Source: Kibdelosporangium banguiense (lineage in GTDB: Bacteria; Actinomycetota; Actinomycetes; Mycobacteriales; Pseudonocardiaceae). Taken from it: a DNA stretch of 64,000 nt. Below the pieces are notes generated by a model. The model had not been told where the DNA came from and searched no databases. It saw only the letters and a list, made by a program, of their open reading frames with translations. Shown here piece after piece: positions 42,065 to 50,427 of this stretch. Where the stretch lies: assembly GCF_017876405.1 (NCBI RefSeq), contig NZ_JAGINW010000001.1, positions 11,731,203-11,795,202 on the forward strand. Direction: 5' to 3'. Positions within the stretch are counted from its first letter, which is position 1, and every line of letters begins with the position of its first letter. The position numbers and the translations under genes were made by a program.

Positions 42065-42475
42065 CTGGCCCTCTCCCTTGAGGAATCTCGATTTGAAGCC
42101 CGCCGTGGTTTTCCCCAGAACAAACGCGCGCCACAACACGCCCGGCGAACATCGATTCGCCGGTGCGTTTCTCCAGTCACCTCTCTGCCGCACCACTCAC
42201 GCGATCAACCCGGCGAACACCTTAGGCCTGCGGGCAAACAATGTGCCAGGGCTCACAGATCACAGACTGGCCACGGTCCAGGACAGGGATCATCCAATGA
42301 AATGCCTTTCACGTTAACGGATTACCGAACGCAAGGCGGACATCGACCACCCATAAAGGACTATTTTGTGTGTCATTTATCGAGGCCGGCACTGTCTGTA
42401 GGTCAATCCGGACCGTGTCCGCAACGCGCGCAACGCCGCGGCAACCGGACGATCAGGTCCACTGTAGAGGAACGG
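42065..42475 (+). other. Intergenic region upstream of the Nramp-like gene
   Basis: About 410 nt between the IclR stop and the transporter start. It holds the promoter of the transporter pair and one CGGAC-CGT-GTCCG palindrome (42409-42421). No gene is evident. Confidence 0.5.
42409..42421. promoter_or_regulatory. CGGAC/GTCCG palindrome (site 1)
   Basis: CGGAC-CGT-GTCCG is a perfect inverted repeat. Related palindromes with a 4-nt spacer occur at 46156 and 46243 in the divergent control region of the same locus. Confidence 0.45.
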
Positions 42476-43276
42476 TCAGCCTGCGGTGGCCGCGATGGGC
42501 CGGGCTTCCCAGGCTGCCCAGTCCGCGCTGATCGCGCCCGCGGTGCGCAGCAGCAGCGGCACATGATGCTCGACGAGGTGGTCGATCGAGGTTTCGGCGG
42601 CGTGGGCGTTGACGTTCACCGCCGCGATCGTGTGGCCGTGGCCGTTGCGGATGGGCGCGGCGACCGATCGGATGCCGAGCGCCAGTTCCTGGTCGGTCGC
42701 GACCCATCCTTTGGCGCGCACGTCGCGGAGAACCTCGTCGAGCTCGTCACGGGCCGGGCTCCAGCGTGGACCGATGCCCGACCTGCTGGGTGTGGCGAGC
42801 AGCTCGTCGAGCTGGTCCTTGTCGAGCGCGGCGAGCAACACTTTGCCCAGCGAGGTCTGCACGGCTGGGAAGCGGGTACCGATGGTCACCGACAGGGCCA
42901 CCAGTTTCGGTACGGCGACCCGGGCGACGTAAACAATGTCGGAGCCGTCGAGCTGAGCGATGGAACACGACTCGTTGGTGTGGGCCACGAGGTCACGCAG
43001 ATGCGGCTCCGCGAGCTCCCAGAGATTGCGTGAGCCGACGTAGGCCATGCCGAGTTCCAGCACACGCGGGGTGAGCGAGAACCCGGCGTCCTCGGAGCGG
43101 ACGTAGCCCAACGACTCGAGCGTGATCAGGATGCGGCGGGCGGTGGGTCGGGCCAGACCTGCCTTGGCGGCGACCTCGCTCAGCGTCATGCGGGGCCTGC
43201 CCGGCTCGAACCCACGCAGCACATCGAGCCCCCGCGCGAGGGCCTCGATGAAATCCGGGCTGGTGTCCCGCCGCAT
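42476..43276 (-). CDS. IclR family transcriptional regulator (PcaR/PobR-like)
   Basis: The ATG at 43276 follows GGAAGGA, giving 266 residues. The winged helix lies at about 10-75 (TLSEVAAKAGLARPTARRILITLESLGYV). The effector domain carries VAHTNESCSIAQLDGSDIVYVARV and SLGKVLLAALD. The form matches the beta-ketoadipate-pathway IclR group (PcaR, PobR, CatR), which sense aromatic acids or pathway intermediates. It sits between the transporter and the amidohydrolase/dioxygenase genes and probably controls the locus. Confidence 0.9.
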   Translation of the reverse strand: MRRDTSPDFIEALARGLDVLRGFEPGRPRMTLSEVAAKAGLARPTARRILITLESLGYVRSEDAGFSLTPRVLELGMAYVGSRNLWELAEPHLRDLVAHTNESCSIAQLDGSDIVYVARVAVPKLVALSVTIGTRFPAVQTSLGKVLLAALDKDQLDELLATPSRSGIGPRWSPARDELDEVLRDVRAKGWVATDQELALGIRSVAAPIRNGHGHTIAAVNVNAHAAETSIDHLVEHHVPLLLRTAGAISADWAAWEARPIAATAG

Positions 43277-43317
43277 CCGTTGTCCTTCCACGACCTACTG
43301 GACTGCCAGACTACCGA

Positions 43318-44760
43318 TCACGAGTCGCTCTTCACCGCGACGCCCTCGCCCTGGTAGTCGGAGTACGTGTACGGGTTGGGGATCACGTCGGTCTGCTGGA
43401 TCTCCGGGTTCATGCACGAATGCCATTCCTGCGGCCCGATTTCCCGCTGGGCGTACTCCACTGTGGCCGTGACGGCGCTACGGGCCTTGGCGAGGTCGAT
43501 GCCGACCAGCTCGTGCTGGTACTTCACCACCTTGCCATTGACCAGCACGGTGTGCACGTCACCGCGGCCGGCCTGGAAGACGATGTGGCCGTACGGGTGC
43601 AGGATCGGGAACATCGTGGGTGAACGGTCGTTCTTGACCAGGACGATGTCGGCCTTCTTGCCCGGGGTGAGCGAGCCGATGACGTCGTCGAGGCCGAGTG
43701 CCCTGGCGCCGCCCATGGTCGCCCACTCCACCACATGCTCGGCGCGGAGCTGGTTGTGCACAACGGTTTCACTGCCCGTCTGGGCTTCGAGGTGTTCACG
43801 GGACCGGTCGGCGGACAGGGTCGCGCGCATGGCGGAGAACAGGTCTCCGCTCCACCACACGCTCGTGTCCATCGACAGTGACGCGGGAATGCCGTACTTA
43901 CGCAGCTGCCAGCTCGTCGGGTAGCCCTGGCCCGCGCTCTGCTCGCTTTCCGTCGCGATGGACACCGACCCGCCGGACGCGGCGATCCGCTGGTAGGAGT
44001 CCGGGCTGAGGGTGCTGGCGTGGACGTAGGTGACTCCCGGCGTCATGAAGCCGTGTTCCCACATCAGCCGGATGCTCTCGTCGGTCGTCGCGCCCCAGAC
44101 TCCGGCGTGGGTGGTCACCCGCAGGTCGAGCTCACGGGCCGCCTCGAAAGCGCCTTTCTCCGGGAAGGCCGCTTCACCGGTGACGTCGAAGGCCATCTGC
44201 AGGCCGAGCATGTCGTCCCGCGAGCCGAAGTTCCTGTCCACAAAGGATCTGAAGTCGGCCGAGTTGGACCATTCCCAGGGCGCGCCGAGCAGATTGCCGT
44301 ACGCGAGCACGAATCTGCCGGGTACCGAGCGAAGTGCTTCCACCGCCGCGTCGCCGTGCTCGACCGTCTGCAGGCCGTGCGACCAGTCCAGGGTCGTGGT
44401 GACACCGGCGTCCAGCGATTCGATCGCCGACAGCAGGTTGCCCGCGTGGATGTCCTCGGGGCGGAAGATCTTGCCCCAGTTGAGGTAGTAGAAGACGAAG
44501 TACTGCGTCAGCGTCCAGTCCGCACCGAACCCACGCAGCGCGGTCTGCCACATGTGCCGGTGCGTGTCGATCATGCCCGGCATCAGGATCCCGCCGGTCG
44601 CGTCGATGACCTCCGCGTCGTCCGGAGCCGGCAGCTCGCGTCCGACCTGCTCGATCCGCTCGCCCCGGACCAGGACATCGCCCCCCTCCAGGACACCGAT
44701 GGCCGGGTCCATGGACAGCACTGTGGCATTGCGGAACAGGATCGGTCTGCCAGGTTGCAT
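43318..44760 (-). CDS. Amidohydrolase (8-oxoguanine deaminase/TrzN-AtzA-like)
   Basis: The ATG at 44760 follows AAAGAGGTGA, giving 480 residues. The metal-dependent hydrolase fold is shown by MPGMIDTHRHMWQTALRG (first metal-site HxH, 59-76), TTHAGVW near 216 and TYVHASTLS near 240, and MDTSVWW near 298 with the metal-binding Asp. It ends in a typical GKKADIVLV strand. This branch deaminates or dehalogenates purine-, triazine- or guanidine-like rings; the substrate here is unknown. It is 5 nt downstream of the DoxX gene, in an operon with the dioxygenase. Confidence 0.87.
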   Translation of the reverse strand: MQPGRPILFRNATVLSMDPAIGVLEGGDVLVRGERIEQVGRELPAPDDAEVIDATGGILMPGMIDTHRHMWQTALRGFGADWTLTQYFVFYYLNWGKIFRPEDIHAGNLLSAIESLDAGVTTTLDWSHGLQTVEHGDAAVEALRSVPGRFVLAYGNLLGAPWEWSNSADFRSFVDRNFGSRDDMLGLQMAFDVTGEAAFPEKGAFEAARELDLRVTTHAGVWGATTDESIRLMWEHGFMTPGVTYVHASTLSPDSYQRIAASGGSVSIATESEQSAGQGYPTSWQLRKYGIPASLSMDTSVWWSGDLFSAMRATLSADRSREHLEAQTGSETVVHNQLRAEHVVEWATMGGARALGLDDVIGSLTPGKKADIVLVKNDRSPTMFPILHPYGHIVFQAGRGDVHTVLVNGKVVKYQHELVGIDLAKARSAVTATVEYAQREIGPQEWHSCMNPEIQQTDVIPNPYTYSDYQGEGVAVKSDS

Positions 44761-44765
44761 CTGGT

Positions 44766-45284
44766 TCACCTCTTTGTGATTGAGCCGCGGGACCGCAGTA
44801 CGCGGGCACGCATGGTGAGAGGCACTGCGGCTGCGGCCAGGCCTACGACCAGCGCGGCCAGTCCCCACAACGGATCGGCCAGCGCGGTGAGGCCGAACGC
44901 GTGGTCCAGTGACCATTCGCCTGGACCGCCGAAGCCGACGACAACGGCCAGCGCGCCGTAACAGAACGGCACCTCGCAGCCGCCTTTCTGAGCCCAGAAA
45001 CCGTTCGGCGCGGTGGCAACGGCCGCGACCGTCATCGTGCCGATCACGACCGCGCAGCCACCTGGCGTCAGAAAGCCCGCCGCGATGGAGGCCGCGCCAA
45101 GCAGTTCGGTGCATCCGGCCAGCACAGCCATCCGGCGGCCCGGCACGAATCCCCATTTCTCGAAGATCTCGCCCGTGCCCGCGGGACCGGTGCCGCCGAA
45201 CCAGCCGAACAGTTTCTGTGTGGCGTGACCGAACAGCAGACCGGCGAGCAGCAGCCGGAGCAGCAACGCCCCGAGGGCACTCAT
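44766..45284 (-). CDS. DoxX family membrane protein
   Basis: This 172-residue protein has four membrane segments and the DoxX opening LLLRLLLAGLLFGHATQKLFGWFGG, followed by GTGEIFEKWGFVPGRRMAVLAG (both given as regions). DoxX proteins are membrane partners of redox or detoxification systems. The start overlaps the dioxygenase stop by ATGA, and the stop lies 5 nt before the amidohydrolase start, so it is the middle gene of a three-gene operon. Confidence 0.9.
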   Translation of the reverse strand: MSALGALLLRLLLAGLLFGHATQKLFGWFGGTGPAGTGEIFEKWGFVPGRRMAVLAGCTELLGAASIAAGFLTPGGCAVVIGTMTVAAVATAPNGFWAQKGGCEVPFCYGALAVVVGFGGPGEWSLDHAFGLTALADPLWGLAALVVGLAAAAVPLTMRARVLRSRGSITKR

Positions 45285-46141
45285 GACTTCTCGAGCACGA
45301 AGTCGAAGGTGGCGTGCAGGTAGGGCCGGTCGATGTCACTCCCGTCGGGTGCCGGGCCCGCTGGCTTCTCGGCGAACGGGATCACCAGCGCGTCCTTGGT
45401 GCCGAACACGACGTCGCTGTCGAGGTACTGCGATCCCTCCTGGAACAGGTGCGTGATCAGCTTGCGGTGGCCGGGCTCGTCGAGCAGGAAGTGGATGTGC
45501 GCGGGCCGGAAGTAGCTGATGTCGGTCTGCCTGATCAGGGCACCGACCGGGCCGTCCATCGGGATCGCGTAGCCGAGCGGGGCGATTGTGCGCACGCAGT
45601 AGCTGCCGTCCGGGGCGGCGCGGTACTTCGCGCGCAGCCGGGCTTCGTCGATGTCGGGCAACTGGGCCTCGTAGGCACCGTCCGTATCGGCCTGCCATAC
45701 GTCCAGAATCGCTCCTGGCAAAAGGTTTCCGTCGACGTCGGAGACCGTTCCGGTGATGAACAGGGGCGTCCCTGGGATGCCTTCGGACATGTCGTGCCCG
45801 GACTCCACGGGCGGGGAGCCGTCGATGTGGAACGGCCCGAGCACGGTCGCCGGCGTCGCCTTGCCGGAGAACTGGTTGTTGAGCTGGACGACGAGCATGC
45901 TCAGCCCGAGCACGTCGGACGTGAGGATGAACTCCTGCCGTTTCTCGTCGGAGATCTGCCCGGCCGCGGCCAGCCAGTCCATGGCGGCCGCCCACTCCTG
46001 CTCGGTGAGCCGTATCTCCCGGGCGAACGCGTGCAGGTGCCGCACGAGCGCGGTGAGCAGTTCGGCCGTACGAGGCTGGTGGGCCGTGCCCCAGCGCTCG
46101 GCCGCGAGTTCAGTGATGTTGTCCTCGGTGACGAAAGCCAT
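45281..46141 (-). CDS. Intradiol ring-cleavage dioxygenase
   Basis: This 286-residue protein starts at the ATG at 46141 behind GAGGAG. An N-terminal helical linker domain (1-95) matches the Dioxygenase_N module of catechol/hydroxyquinol 1,2-dioxygenases. The iron site is formed by Tyr in the GAYEAQ and TIAPLGYAIP segments and the two His in FRPAHIHFLL. Family members cleave catechol or hydroxyquinol between the hydroxyls with O2. It is first in the operon dioxygenase-DoxX-amidohydrolase and divergent from the CoA-transferase/lyase pair. Confidence 0.92.
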   Translation of the reverse strand: MAFVTEDNITELAAERWGTAHQPRTAELLTALVRHLHAFAREIRLTEQEWAAAMDWLAAAGQISDEKRQEFILTSDVLGLSMLVVQLNNQFSGKATPATVLGPFHIDGSPPVESGHDMSEGIPGTPLFITGTVSDVDGNLLPGAILDVWQADTDGAYEAQLPDIDEARLRAKYRAAPDGSYCVRTIAPLGYAIPMDGPVGALIRQTDISYFRPAHIHFLLDEPGHRKLITHLFQEGSQYLDSDVVFGTKDALVIPFAEKPAGPAPDGSDIDRPYLHATFDFVLEKS

Positions 46142-46155
46142 CGGTCTCCTCGCTC

Positions 46156-46169
46156 CGGACGATGGTCCG
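46156..46169. promoter_or_regulatory. CGGAC/GTCCG palindrome (site 2)
   Basis: CGGAC-GATG-GTCCG lies 15 nt upstream of the dioxygenase start codon in the divergent control region. It is a candidate IclR-type operator. Confidence 0.5.
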
Positions 46170-46242
46170 CTGTGCGTACATTCTTGTGCCGAGCGCGTGG
46201 TGAAGCAAGCCCTCAATCGACTAACGTAGGACATCCACGGAA

Positions 46243-46256
46243 CGGACACATGTCCG
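46243..46256. promoter_or_regulatory. CGGAC/GTCCG palindrome (site 3)
   Basis: CGGAC-ACAT-GTCCG lies 12 nt before the CoA-transferase ATG, the second such 14-bp palindrome in this 127-nt divergent region. Confidence 0.5.
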
Positions 46257-46268
46257 AGATGGGGAGCG

Positions 46269-47414
46269 ATGACCACTGCACGCGGCGCCCTGGACGGGCT
46301 CTTGATCGCCGACTTCTCCCGGATCCTGGCTGGCCCGTACGCCACGATGCTGCTCGCCGACCTGGGGGCCGAGGTCGTGAAAGTGGAGTCGCCGGGCGGC
46401 GACGACACACGGACCTGGGTGCCACCGGACCGGGACGGGACGTCCACCTACTACCTGGGGATCAACCGGAACAAGCGTTCCGTCGCACTGGACTTCGCCG
46501 ACCCCGGGGATCTGCGGCTCGCCCAGGAGCTCGCGGCCCGGGCGGACGTCCTGATCGAGAACTTCAAACCGGGTGGCCTGCGCCGGTTCGGCCTGGACTA
46601 CGAGACGGTCAGCAGCCGCAATCCGAAGCTGATCTACGCGTCCATCAGCGGTTTCGGCACCGCGGCGGGCGCTTCGCTGCCCGGCTACGACCTGCTCGTC
46701 CAGGCGGCGTCAGGGCTGATGAGCCTCACCGGCGACGCGGACGGGCCGCCGTATCGCGCGGGAATCTCCGTGTTCGACGTGATGACCGGGATGCATGCGG
46801 CCATCGGCGTGCTCGCGGCCCTGAACCATCGCAATGCCACAGGCGCCGGGCAGCATGTGGAGGTCAACCTGCTGTCGTCGGCCCTGTCGGCGCTGGTGAA
46901 CCACACGTCGGCCTACGTGTCAGGTGGCGTGGTGCCACACCGGATGGGCAACGCGCACCCGAGCCTGTTCCCGTACGAACCGTTGCCCACCGCGGACAAG
47001 GATCTGATCGTGATCGCGGGCAACAACGGCCAGTTCCGCAAACTCTGCGCCGAACTGGACCTGCCGCACCTGCCATCTGATGAACGATTCTCCTCGAACG
47101 AAGCTCGCACGCGTAACCGCGAGGAGCTCAGGCCGCTGCTTGTCGCGCGCCTCAAACAACGTCCGGCTGACGAATGGTTCAAACAGCTGTCCGCCGCGGG
47201 CGTGCCGTGTGGTCCGATCAACCACGTGGACGCGGGCGTCGCGCTCGCCGAAGACCTGGGACTGGACCCCGTGGTCGCGGTCGGCGACGACGACCTGCCG
47301 ATGATCCGCAACCCGATCACCTTCAGCGCCAGCCAGGTCCGGCACATACTGCCACCGCCCACTCTGGACGAACACGGCGCCGAGATCCGCGCATGGCTTG
47401 AGGAGTCCCACTGA
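46269..47414 (+). CDS. CaiB/BaiF (class III) CoA-transferase
   Basis: This 381-residue protein has the N-terminal LLIADFSRILAGPYATMLLADLGAEVVKVE region with GPYA, then the NRNKRSVALD strand. PGYDLLVQAASG holds the Asp (about 140) that forms the acyl anhydride in this class. A small C-terminal insert domain is present. These enzymes move CoA from one acid to another, for example from succinyl-CoA to oxalate, mesaconate or citramalate. The stop overlaps the start of the lyase-like gene (TGATG), so the pair acts together. Confidence 0.92.
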   Translation: MTTARGALDGLLIADFSRILAGPYATMLLADLGAEVVKVESPGGDDTRTWVPPDRDGTSTYYLGINRNKRSVALDFADPGDLRLAQELAARADVLIENFKPGGLRRFGLDYETVSSRNPKLIYASISGFGTAAGASLPGYDLLVQAASGLMSLTGDADGPPYRAGISVFDVMTGMHAAIGVLAALNHRNATGAGQHVEVNLLSSALSALVNHTSAYVSGGVVPHRMGNAHPSLFPYEPLPTADKDLIVIAGNNGQFRKLCAELDLPHLPSDERFSSNEARTRNREELRPLLVARLKQRPADEWFKQLSAAGVPCGPINHVDAGVALAEDLGLDPVVAVGDDDLPMIRNPITFSASQVRHILPPPTLDEHGAEIRAWLEESH

Positions 47415-48190
47415 TGACGTATCCCACCGGCCTCGGCACGTCGGATGCCACCAGGATCACGCTGCTCGGCCAGGACCTGGCCGAGGACCTGATGGGCCAG
47501 GTCGGCTTCGGCGAACTCGCCTTCTGGCTGGTCACCCGGCGCCGCCCAGGCCCAGGCGAGGTACGGGTGTTCGAGACAGTCCTGGTCGCCTTGGCCGATC
47601 ACGGATTCACCCCGACAGCCATCGCGGCCCGTCTGACCCTGCTGTCGGCACCGGACTCAATCCAGGGAGCGCTGGCAGCGGGCCTGCTCGGCGGCGGATC
47701 GCGGTTCCTGGGCGTCACCGAGGACACCGGCCGTTTCCTCGCGGACACGTTGGCCTCGGCCGACCCGCCGCCCACGACCGACCAGGAGTGGGATGCCTTG
47801 GCGCACAAGACACTCACCGAACGCAAGGCAGCGGGCAAGCTGGTTCCCGGTCTCGGCCACCCAGTCCACAAAGAACAGGACCCGCGTACACCGGTGATCT
47901 TGCGGATCGCGCGTGAGGAAGGCCTGTACGGGCCGCATCTGGCTCTGTTCGAGGCAATCGGCCGTGCGGCGCCCGAAGTACTCGGTCGGGCACTGCCTCT
48001 CAACGGCGCCGGCGTCTGCGGCGCCGCACTGGCCGATCTCGGGCTGCCGGTGGAGCTGTTGCGCGGCTTCGCTTTGCTCGCCCGTGCTGCCGGTCTGCTC
48101 GGACACATCGCGGAAGAACTACGCGAGCCCGTCGCGCGTGACATTTACATGGCCGTGGACCGGAACGCCCGTTATGTGACCCCGGAGTAG
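47414..48190 (+). CDS. Citryl-CoA lyase-like (citrate-synthase-fold) protein
   Basis: This 258-residue protein is shorter than citrate synthase (about 370-430) but keeps key elements: SAPDSIQGALAAGLLGGGS, the active-site His region LVPGLGHPVHKEQDPR (about 155-170), and GAGVCGAALADLGLP. This short form is typical of stand-alone citryl-CoA lyase-like proteins, which cleave or form a C-C bond next to a CoA thioester. It is translationally coupled to the CoA-transferase, which suggests activation then cleavage of a hydroxy-polycarboxylic acid. The product and substrate are not determined. Confidence 0.82.
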   Translation: MTYPTGLGTSDATRITLLGQDLAEDLMGQVGFGELAFWLVTRRRPGPGEVRVFETVLVALADHGFTPTAIAARLTLLSAPDSIQGALAAGLLGGGSRFLGVTEDTGRFLADTLASADPPPTTDQEWDALAHKTLTERKAAGKLVPGLGHPVHKEQDPRTPVILRIAREEGLYGPHLALFEAIGRAAPEVLGRALPLNGAGVCGAALADLGLPVELLRGFALLARAAGLLGHIAEELREPVARDIYMAVDRNARYVTPE

Positions 48191-48191
48191 T

Positions 48192-48536
48192 TCAGTCTTC
48201 CAGCCGCACGGTGACTGTCACGCGTCCTTTGTCGTCGCGCCGGGCGATCGCATGCCCGGCGCGGTCGATTCCGTCCAGTTCCAGCGAAATCGGGCCGCCC
48301 TCCGCAAGGAAGTTGCGCCACCACTTCTTGGCGTCAGGCATCTGGACGCCGATCGTGACGATGTCGTCCACCCGACGGAAGGCAACGGGCGTGCTGAAAG
48401 TACGCCCGGAGCGCCGTCCCGTGTAGGTGACGATCGTGAGGCGCTTGCTCACCAGCCGTCCAAACCTACGGGACGACCGCAGTGTGCTCACGCAGGCATT
48501 GACACGGTTGACCGTCTTCTTAGGCAGCGATTTCAC
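48192..48536 (-). CDS. F420-dependent nitroreductase/quinone-reductase-like protein
   Basis: From a GTG at 48536 the protein has 114 residues; a GTG at 48575 is the alternative start. LTIVTYTGRRSGRTFSTPVAFRRVDD and KKWWRNFLAEGGPISLELDG are typical of the deazaflavin (DUF385) family, which uses reduced F420 to reduce quinones or nitro groups (segments given as landmarks). It is convergent with the lyase gene and divergent from a TetR gene, with an inverted repeat between. Confidence 0.82.
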   Translation of the reverse strand: MKSLPKKTVNRVNACVSTLRSSRRFGRLVSKRLTIVTYTGRRSGRTFSTPVAFRRVDDIVTIGVQMPDAKKWWRNFLAEGGPISLELDGIDRAGHAIARRDDKGRVTVTVRLED

Positions 48537-48554
48537 AGCACCCAAGCTACACGG

Positions 48555-48578
48555 CAAGTGGAATACCCCATCCACTTG
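48555..48578. promoter_or_regulatory. Candidate TetR operator (CAAGTGG/CCACTTG)
   Basis: Two perfect 7-nt arms are separated by 10 nt, covering 24 bp between the divergent F420 enzyme and TetR genes, 18 nt before the TetR ATG. Size and place fit a TetR dimer-pair operator. Confidence 0.65.
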
Positions 48579-48595
48579 ACCGTAAAGTGAGAGGC

Positions 48596-49237
48596 ATGAG
48601 CACTGAGGCCTCTCGCTTGAAGCTACGCGCCGACGCGCTGCACAACCGCAACCGGATCGTCGAGGTCGCCCGCGACCTGTTCGCCGAACGCGGGCTCGAC
48701 GTGCCGATGGCCGCCATCGCCCGGCACGCAGGCGTGGGAGTCGCGACGCTCTACCGCCGTTTCCCCACCAAGGAATCGCTTGTCACCGAGGTCTTCGCCG
48801 ACCAGTTCGCGACCTGCGTGTCAGTCGTGGACGACGCACTGGCCGACCCCGACCCATGGCGCGGATTCTGCACAGTGATCGAGAAGGTCTGCACCCTGCA
48901 GGCAGCCGACCAAGGCTTCAGCACAGCATTCGTCGCCACCTTCCCCCACGCAGCCGACATAGAACGGGAACGCGACCGCGCAATCCAGGGTTTCACCGAA
49001 CTGATCAGACGCGCCAAGCAAATCGGGCGGCTACGCCCCGACTTCGTGCCCGACGACCTCATCCTGCTTCTGATGGCAAACCGCGGCATAGTCACCAGCT
49101 CAGCAAACTCAGCCGTGGCCGCGTCTCGCAGGCTTGTCGCACTCCTGCTCCATTCCCTGCGCGCCGACAACGCCGAATCACTGCCACCACCCGTGCACCT
49201 CAACCTGCTGGACGTCCTGCACCACCCAGCCGAATGA
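48596..49237 (+). CDS. TetR/AcrR family regulator
   Basis: This 213-residue regulator starts at the ATG at 48596 (MSTEASRLKLRADALHNRNR). Its helix-turn-helix is VPMAAIARHAGVGVATLYRRFPTKESL (about 34-60). The C-terminal domain fits the TetR_C group with FATCVSVVDDALADPDPW. It is divergent from the F420 reductase-like gene across a good operator candidate and so most likely represses both. Confidence 0.9.
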   Translation: MSTEASRLKLRADALHNRNRIVEVARDLFAERGLDVPMAAIARHAGVGVATLYRRFPTKESLVTEVFADQFATCVSVVDDALADPDPWRGFCTVIEKVCTLQAADQGFSTAFVATFPHAADIERERDRAIQGFTELIRRAKQIGRLRPDFVPDDLILLLMANRGIVTSSANSAVAASRRLVALLLHSLRADNAESLPPPVHLNLLDVLHHPAE

Positions 49238-49287
49238 CCACCCCACTTCTGGGTACTCCCTTCGACAAGCAGACAAGGGAGGCAGAC

Positions 49288-49443
49288 ATGGCCTGGGTTC
49301 GCCGCCACCGTCGGCACGTGCCGGGCAGCTGGTTTCGCACCACCACAGTCCGCAGCCATCACCGCAGCTCACACGGCGGCATACCGATCCTGTCGATCGT
49401 CATCGCGGTCGCGGTGATCGTGTTACTCATCGCGATCTTCTAG
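49288..49443 (+). CDS. Small membrane protein (51 aa)
   Basis: The ATG at 49288 follows AGGGAGG. A basic, His/Arg-rich N-terminus (MAWVRRHRRHVPGSWFRTTT) is followed by one C-terminal membrane segment ending VIVLLIAIF. The same layout occurs in small actinobacterial proteins; the function is unknown. Confidence 0.62.
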   Translation: MAWVRRHRRHVPGSWFRTTTVRSHHRSSHGGIPILSIVIAVAVIVLLIAIF

Positions 49444-49471
49444 CGGTCGCCGGAGCCTCCAGGGTTGCGGC

Positions 49472-49570
49472 ATGATCGATTTTGAGAAGGCGTCCGTCTT
49501 CAAGCTCGCTCCGTGCAATCCCCGGGACATCGCACATCTCGGCAAGATGATCGCCTCATACGTGCTCTAG
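49472..49570 (+). pseudogene. N-terminal stub of a bacterial PH-domain protein
   Basis: The frame MIDFEKASVFKLAPCNPRDI to MIASYVL (32 residues, then TAG) resembles the first 25 or so residues of the short bacterial PH-domain proteins (about 120 aa). The rest is absent; the methyltransferase gene ends 3 nt into this frame on the other strand. This is probably a truncated remnant. The family call is from memory. Confidence 0.4.
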
Positions 49571-50427
49571 GGTTTGCGGGCGACGGCGCCGATGAAGAGG
49601 CGTTGGATGGGGCTCTGCGGGCGGGTCCGGGGGCCGTCGGGCCACCAGTCGGCGATCGGGACGAAGCCGGGTTCGAGGATCTCCAGGCCGTCCAGCATGG
49701 CTTTGACGCGGTCGAGTGGGCGGAACCAGGCGCCGTAGCCGTCGACGGCGTCGGCGTAGATCTCGCTCACCTGGGCTGGGAAATCTGCGAGTTCATGGCC
49801 GGGGCCGGGATCGACCATATGGCCCAGCACGATGTACGAGCCTGAGGCGAAGCGCTCGACGCAGTCGGCAATCGCCTGCCAGGGGTCGAAGCGGTCGGGG
49901 TAGTGGTGCAGGGTGCCCACGTGGATCATGGCCACCGGGCGGTCGAAGTCGATGTGTTTGCCGACCACTGGGTCGGCGAAGATCGTCTCCGCGCGGGTGA
50001 TGTTGACCTTGGCCATGTGGGTGCGGTCGTTGTCGGCGAGCAGCGCGCGGCCGTAGGCGAGTACGAGGGGGTCGGCCGACAGGTAGACCACCGAGGATTC
50101 GGGGTTGAGCCGCAGGGCGATCTCGTGCGTGTTCTCGCCGACCGGCAGTGCCGGACCGCAGTCCAGGAACTGGCTGATACCCGCCTGACCAGCGAGGTAG
50201 CGGGCCACTCGAGCCAGGAAGGCGCGCATGTCCCAGGCCGCGCATGCGAACGACGGGTCGAGGCGCAGCAACCGGTCCCGAACGGCCCGGTCTGCCTCGT
50301 AGTTGTCCTTGCCGTCGAGCAACGCGTCGAACACCCGCACGATGGTCGCCGACCGACTGCCACTGGTCACATGGGACACCTTACTTCCAGGGCCGATGGC
50401 TTCAGAGCCGATCGCCGGATCCCGCAT
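49567..50427 (-). CDS. SAM-dependent methyltransferase (DUF574 family)
   Basis: This 286-residue protein follows the actinobacterial DUF574 pattern: RVFDALLDGKDNYEADRAVRDRLL near 31-54, GISQFLDCGPALPVGENTHEIA for the cofactor site, VVYLSADPLVLAYGRALLADN, and DRPVAMIHVGTLHHYPD near 164 (landmark regions). These families have many copies in actinomycetes; substrates are unknown. The ATG at 50427 overlaps the TetR gene by 26 nt; a GTG at 50379 behind GGAAG is an alternative. Confidence 0.85.
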   Translation of the reverse strand: MRDPAIGSEAIGPGSKVSHVTSGSRSATIVRVFDALLDGKDNYEADRAVRDRLLRLDPSFACAAWDMRAFLARVARYLAGQAGISQFLDCGPALPVGENTHEIALRLNPESSVVYLSADPLVLAYGRALLADNDRTHMAKVNITRAETIFADPVVGKHIDFDRPVAMIHVGTLHHYPDRFDPWQAIADCVERFASGSYIVLGHMVDPGPGHELADFPAQVSEIYADAVDGYGAWFRPLDRVKAMLDGLEILEPGFVPIADWWPDGPRTRPQSPIQRLFIGAVARKP

